Shown: piece after piece, positions 60,325 to 64,000 of the stretch
Position numbering within the stretch: the first letter of the stretch is position 1
Layout: every line of letters begins with the position of its first letter
Assembly: GCF_015694705.1 (NCBI RefSeq)
Contig: NZ_JADQDR010000007.1
Location: 62,001 to 126,000, forward strand
Source of the DNA: Pontibacter rufus
GTDB lineage: Bacteria > Bacteroidota > Bacteroidia > Cytophagales > Hymenobacteraceae
Reading direction: 5' to 3'
Length of the DNA: 64,000 nt
Notes under the pieces: generated by a model
What the model was told of the DNA's origin: nothing
Seen by the model: only the letters and a program-made list of their open reading frames with translations
Database searches by the model: none
Program-made: the position numbers and the translations under genes

Positions 60325-62256
60325 CTAAGCCAGAGGCAGCTGTATCGTAAACTCGGTGTATTCCCCTTCCTTCGAGTCAACGCGTATCTCGCCGCTGTGG
60401 CCGTTGGTAATAATATCATAGCTGATGGAAAGGCCGAGGCCGGTGCCCTGCCCGGTGGGTTTGGTGGTGAAAAAAGGCTGAAAGATCTTATCCTTTACGG
60501 CTTTGGGAATACCGGTACCGTTGTCGCGTATCTTGATTTCCACTTTGTCGTCCAGGAGGTCCGTGCTTACGCGCAGTTCGGGCTGGTAGCTGCTATCTGC
60601 CTGATCGAGCTTTTTCTGGATGGCATAAAAGGCGTTGTTATACAGGTTCAGCAACACACGTCCTATTTCCTGGGGAACCATGTTTACTTTACCGACGTGC
60701 TCATCAAAGTGGGTAGTGAGGGCCGCTGAGAAGCTTTTGTCTTTGGCCCGGAAACCATGAAACGAAAGGCGCAGGTATTCATCGGCCAAAGCATTTAAAG
60801 CAACAGGCTGTTTGTCTCCGCCGGATGCCCGCGAATGCTCCAGCATGTCTTTTACAATGCTGTCGGCTCTTTTTCCGTGATGGTGTATCTTCGTTAGGTT
60901 CTGCTCCAGCACCGTAACCAGTTCCGCTTCCAGAGCGGCATCTCTGTCTTCTTTCTGGCTTTCTTCCCGCAGTTCCGCTATCAGCTCCAGGCTCACCTCC
61001 GAAAAGTTGTTTACAAAGTTCAAGGGGTTCTGTATCTCATGCGCCACGCCGGCGGTAAGTTCGCCCAATGAGGCCATTTTCTCAGCCTGTATGAGTTGCT
61101 GCTGTGTTTTCTGCAGCTGGTCGTAGGTCTTCTTGAGTTCGATGTGGCGCAGCCGGTGTATTTCGGCTGTTCTCTTTTCCGCTTCTATCTGGTTGGTGAG
61201 CTCCAGGTTTTTGAGCTTGGCGCTCGCCGACAGGTTGATGACTTCTTCTTTGTGGAGGTGGAACTGCTCGTAACTGCGCAGCGCCTGTTCATAATCTCCG
61301 GTCTTCCGGTATACTTCCGACAGCGCCAGATAAATTTCAAACATCAGGTACTTCAGGTTTGCGCCTTTGGCTGTTGTCAGGGCCTGCTCCAGGTAACTGA
61401 TGGCTTCGCCGTAGCTGGCTTGGGCCATGTATACTTTAGCGATGCCGGTGCACAGGCGGCAATAGTTAGCCGGAAACGGATTGGCGTGTTGCTTTGCCTG
61501 CGCCAGTGCCTCCGCATACAACTTCTCCGCTTCGCTGAGCCTGTCCATCTCCAGATACAAGTCGCCCAGGTAGTTCATCGACACCAGCCAGCCATGTATT
61601 TCCCCAATCTCCTTCCGGATAGCCAGGCTTTCGAGCAGGTGTGCTTCAGCCTGCTGGTATTGCTTCCGTTTCTGCTCCACAATAGCGATGCCTACCAGCA
61701 CAGCCGCAATGCCGGCGCGGTCGTTTAGCCTCCGTCTGATTTCTATACTGCTGTCGTAGTGTTTATAGGCTTCGTCGAGGTTGCCGAACTGAAAGTTGAT
61801 ATAGCCCAGTTGCATCTGGCAGGCCGCCTCTCCATCTTCGTCGCCAAGCGCCTGCCGTAAAGCAATGCTTTGCTGGCAGAACACCAGCGCCTGGTTGTAA
61901 TCGCCGATGCTCCTGTAAACCAGGGCCAGGTTGTACTGCGCATGCCCCTGTCCCTGCTTGTCTTTGAGCTTGTTAAAAATACGGGCTGCTTTGCCGTTTA
62001 GCTGCAGGGCCACGCCATAGTTGGCCAGCACCATTTCCGCAAAGCCCTGGTTCAGGTAAGCTTCGGCCAGCCCTTTCTGGTAAGCTGCTTCTTCGGCAAG
62101 CGCAACAGCCTCCCGGCTTCTTTGCAACGACAAAGAAGTGTCGGTGTGCCGGAGTGCATAGGCAAGGCGGTTCAGCAGATCAACGCGGCAAATTGTTTCC
62201 CTGCACTCCTGCAGTTGCGCTTCCAGGAGCCGGGTACTTTCGTTGATAGCGCTCAC
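60325..62256 (-). CDS. TPR-repeat sensor histidine kinase
   Basis: A 643-residue cytoplasmic kinase without membrane spans. About nine TPR repeats fill residues 20-345 (for example AYLNQGFAEMVLANYGVALQ, AQYNLALVYRSIGDYNQALV, QMQLGYINFQFGNLDEAYKH). A coiled coil (about 345-390) leads into HisKA with LTAGVAHEIQNPLNFVNNFS and an HATPase domain with NLYNNAFYAIQKK, DNGTGIP and GTGLGLSISYDII. The response regulator is not next door, so it is an orphan. The start overlaps the stop of the DUF1569 gene by 4 bp (ATGA). Confidence 0.92.
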   Translation of the reverse strand: MSAINESTRLLEAQLQECRETICRVDLLNRLAYALRHTDTSLSLQRSREAVALAEEAAYQKGLAEAYLNQGFAEMVLANYGVALQLNGKAARIFNKLKDKQGQGHAQYNLALVYRSIGDYNQALVFCQQSIALRQALGDEDGEAACQMQLGYINFQFGNLDEAYKHYDSSIEIRRRLNDRAGIAAVLVGIAIVEQKRKQYQQAEAHLLESLAIRKEIGEIHGWLVSMNYLGDLYLEMDRLSEAEKLYAEALAQAKQHANPFPANYCRLCTGIAKVYMAQASYGEAISYLEQALTTAKGANLKYLMFEIYLALSEVYRKTGDYEQALRSYEQFHLHKEEVINLSASAKLKNLELTNQIEAEKRTAEIHRLRHIELKKTYDQLQKTQQQLIQAEKMASLGELTAGVAHEIQNPLNFVNNFSEVSLELIAELREESQKEDRDAALEAELVTVLEQNLTKIHHHGKRADSIVKDMLEHSRASGGDKQPVALNALADEYLRLSFHGFRAKDKSFSAALTTHFDEHVGKVNMVPQEIGRVLLNLYNNAFYAIQKKLDQADSSYQPELRVSTDLLDDKVEIKIRDNGTGIPKAVKDKIFQPFFTTKPTGQGTGLGLSISYDIITNGHSGEIRVDSKEGEYTEFTIQLPLA

Positions 62257-62717
62257 ATGCCAAACTGTGTAAGGTGATAATCCGCATGGGCATAAGCCAG
62301 GTAGCCCCAGTCGTCTCTGGACATTTTTCCGAAGGCTGTATGAAATTTGCTGAGTTCAGTGCTGTCAATCAGCCGGTCTACAGTGGCTTTGTACCGCTGC
62401 TTTTCTGATTCTATATCCTCCACAGCCGTACCCAGGCCTACCACATCTACTTCCGGAAAAGTCTGGATATTGCCTTTCTCCCGGCCCGGCGGCTTGATGT
62501 TGTTCAGGAACATCCATTTAATTAAAGTGCGGGTCAGCAAAGTGCTTCTGTCCGGCATCGGTATTTCGTCAAAGGCCATGCGGTTTGCCTCCGAGAGGTG
62601 GCGTAGCATTTGCGTGGCTGTCAGCTTGCCCCACATACCCTTGGTATCGGCATTGAGCTTATCCACCCGCTCAAAAAGGAGCGGTTTTATCCCAGGTTCA
62701 AAAATGCTGTGCTTCAT
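62253..62717 (-). CDS. DUF1569 protein
   Basis: A 154-residue protein of the DUF1569 family, related to the DinB/YfiT helical fold. Family features: MWGKLTATQMLRHLSEANRMA with the histidine of the metal site and a C-terminal AYAHADYHLTQFG with two more. Metal-dependent activity is presumed from the fold. Cotranscribed with the TPR kinase. Confidence 0.85.
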   Translation of the reverse strand: MKHSIFEPGIKPLLFERVDKLNADTKGMWGKLTATQMLRHLSEANRMAFDEIPMPDRSTLLTRTLIKWMFLNNIKPPGREKGNIQTFPEVDVVGLGTAVEDIESEKQRYKATVDRLIDSTELSKFHTAFGKMSRDDWGYLAYAHADYHLTQFGM

Positions 62718-63198
62718 CTGAAAAGATATTTATGGATTGTAGACCTTTGTTAACCGGAACTATGCCTTCCAAAATCACCGGCTATCAGCACTCCTAAAAT
62801 ACAATATATTTCTCAGATTATACCATACTTTTCATAGTATTTATCAGTGCGTTTTTACCTTTAAATACCGGCTTCCCCGTTTCGTCCTGGCGCTTCCGGC
62901 AACTCCCCTAGAAGCTCGGTATTATTCCCTCATTTTAAGAACAGGCATACCCATCCGGAAAGATTTACGCGCGCTATTATAAGACTAAAGCGCTGTTCGA
63001 ATACTGAAAAATCAGTATTGTTTGCCTCGCCGGAGAAGTATACTTTACCAGCCAGTAATTTAGCGACAGGCAGTGCCGTTAGCGCTGCCTACGCCGGTTA
63101 ATCAGCCAGTACAACAAACAGCAAAAAAGGGCTTTGCAGCAGATGCCTTGTCAATAGCTGCCTTTTAGAACAAATCCTTTGCACTTAATCTTACAGCT
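62718..63198. other. Divergent intergenic region, no gene seen
   Basis: About 480 bp between the DUF1569 gene and the ScyD-like gene. No supportable frame, RNA or strong hairpin; promoters of both flanking genes must be here. Confidence 0.5.
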
Positions 63199-64000
63199 AT
63201 GCGACAACACCTTGCCTTTTCTCTTTTGCTGCTTGTGCTTGCCGGCGCCACCGGCTGCGAGTACCTGCCCGATTTTGTAGAAAAACCGGAACCTCATGAG
63301 CCACAGGTAAACGAGTATGCCTCCGGCCTGACGGCACCACTGGGTATTGAATCAGATGCAAAAGGCCAGTTATGGATTACGGAGGCCGGTACCGGCCTTG
63401 CCGATGACGGGCAGCTGTCCATCATTACACCGCAAGGGAATGTGTTTCCGGTGGTAACGGGCTTCCCTTCTGTTGTCAGCCCCGAGGGGGCTGTATTTGG
63501 GCTCAACCACCTTCTCCTCGCAAATGATACGCTGTGGATGCTGCACGGTGTGGAGGGAAAACTTTACAAGCTGGCTACAGCCTCGATCAGGCCCGGTGAA
63601 GCTCCCTTACAGGCAAGTGCATTGGCCTATGAGGATATCGGCGCCTTTGTAAGAGGGTATGACTTTGAGGACGACACGGATGAGACCGATCTTTTTAACC
63701 TTACGACCGGACCTGAGGGAGATTTATACATGGTAGATGCGGCTGCCAATGCCATTATCCGCCGGAAGGCCTCCACGGGAGCGTTGAGCGTTTTCGCGCT
63801 CCTGCCCCCTATCGGCAACCCCTCGGGAGAACCGGCTCAGGTAGAGGCGGTTCCCACCGGTATCGTTTTCGATGGGCACAAATTCCTGGTCTGCACGTTT
63901 ACCGGATATCCTTACCCAGCTGAGAAAGCTGCCATCTACCAGGTCGATCTTCAGGGGAATGTCTCCCTTTACCAGTCAGGCTTATCGACTTTAACCGATA
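63199..64000 (+). CDS. ScyD/ScyE-like lipoprotein, partial (runs off the window)
   Basis: Begins at ATG 63199 with MRQHLAFSLLLLVLAGATGC (lipobox, Cys20) and stays open for 267 codons to the window end. The body resembles the ScyD/ScyE family of beta-propeller-like exported proteins: VNEYASGLTAPLGIESDAKG, WITEAGTG, VSPEGAVFGLNHLLLAND, NLTTGPEGDLYMVDAAANAI, VEAVPTGIVFDG and TFTGYPYPAEKAAIYQVD. Family members were first noted in scytonemin clusters of cyanobacteria; in Bacteroidota their function is unknown. Confidence 0.82.
   Translation, partial: MRQHLAFSLLLLVLAGATGCEYLPDFVEKPEPHEPQVNEYASGLTAPLGIESDAKGQLWITEAGTGLADDGQLSIITPQGNVFPVVTGFPSVVSPEGAVFGLNHLLLANDTLWMLHGVEGKLYKLATASIRPGEAPLQASALAYEDIGAFVRGYDFEDDTDETDLFNLTTGPEGDLYMVDAAANAIIRRKASTGALSVFALLPPIGNPSGEPAQVEAVPTGIVFDGHKFLVCTFTGYPYPAEKAAIYQVDLQGNVSLYQSGLSTLTD

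Overview
The window looks like chromosomal DNA from a Bacteroidota bacterium, most likely a Pontibacter- or Hymenobacter-like member of the Hymenobacteraceae. The evidence is a type IX secretion sorting tail on a secreted protease (1408-2757), many lipoproteins with Bacteroidota-type lipoboxes, GH92 and GH125 mannosidases, an assimilatory sulfite reductase with a HEPN-like tail, and promoters of the Bacteroidota form TTTG-N23-TAnnTTTG. Shine-Dalgarno sequences are weak or absent. No rRNA, tRNA, CRISPR array, transposase or phage gene was recognised.

Layout: 0-9.6 kb holds envelope and housekeeping genes (LEA-like lipoprotein, T9SS metalloprotease, Tex, ceramidase-family lipoprotein, a lipoprotein gene broken by an amber codon, Bcp). 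9.7-13.3 kb is a three-gene glycosylation cassette. 13.4-16.3 kb is AT-richer accessory DNA with a DUF1016 nuclease-like gene. 17.4-20.8 kb is an arsenosugar-type cluster (radical SAM ArsS, peroxidase-like protein, rhodanese lipoprotein, two DUF2064 glycosyltransferases). 21.2-22.6 kb is an ECF sigma/anti-sigma pair. 22.8-30.9 kb holds a succinate-semialdehyde dehydrogenase, YdcF, a phosphoesterase and topoisomerase III. 31.3-38.4 kb holds a strongly disordered Tyr/Ser/Asn/Gly protein, carbonic anhydrase with a SulP transporter, a two-component system and a CDF metal exporter. 39-42.4 kb is one giant ThuA/sugar-dehydrogenase/cytochrome c lipoprotein.

The most interesting region is 44.4-55.5 kb, a sulfate assimilation island made of two convergent operons. 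The plus-strand operon carries cysH, cysD, cysN and osmC. The minus-strand operon carries sulfite reductase, uroporphyrinogen-III methyltransferase, a CysG-N/TSUP permease fusion and metZ. Each operon starts with the same regulatory stack: a TTTG-N23-TAnnTTTG promoter, then a SAM-I (S-box) riboswitch, then a short leader ORF whose ATG lies 6-7 nt past the riboswitch P1 helix and which ends in a run of cysteine codons (CCCCCMC on plus, CCCCSCCSC on minus), then hairpins, then the first structural gene. This suggests dual sensing of methionine supply (as SAM) and cysteine supply (as charged tRNA-Cys) on one transcript. The two leader peptides share almost nothing except the cysteine tail, which argues for selection on that tail.

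55.9-59.9 kb carries two alpha-mannosidases (GH125, GH92); 60.3-62.7 kb a TPR histidine kinase with a DUF1569 protein; the window ends inside a ScyD/ScyE-like lipoprotein gene. Throughout the window, inside genes and between them, the hexamer AGTATA/TATACT recurs far more often than chance would give (13 sites counted by eye in 10,001-13,262 against about 1.6 expected at uniform base use), and intergenic DNA is rich in long near-perfect inverted repeats.
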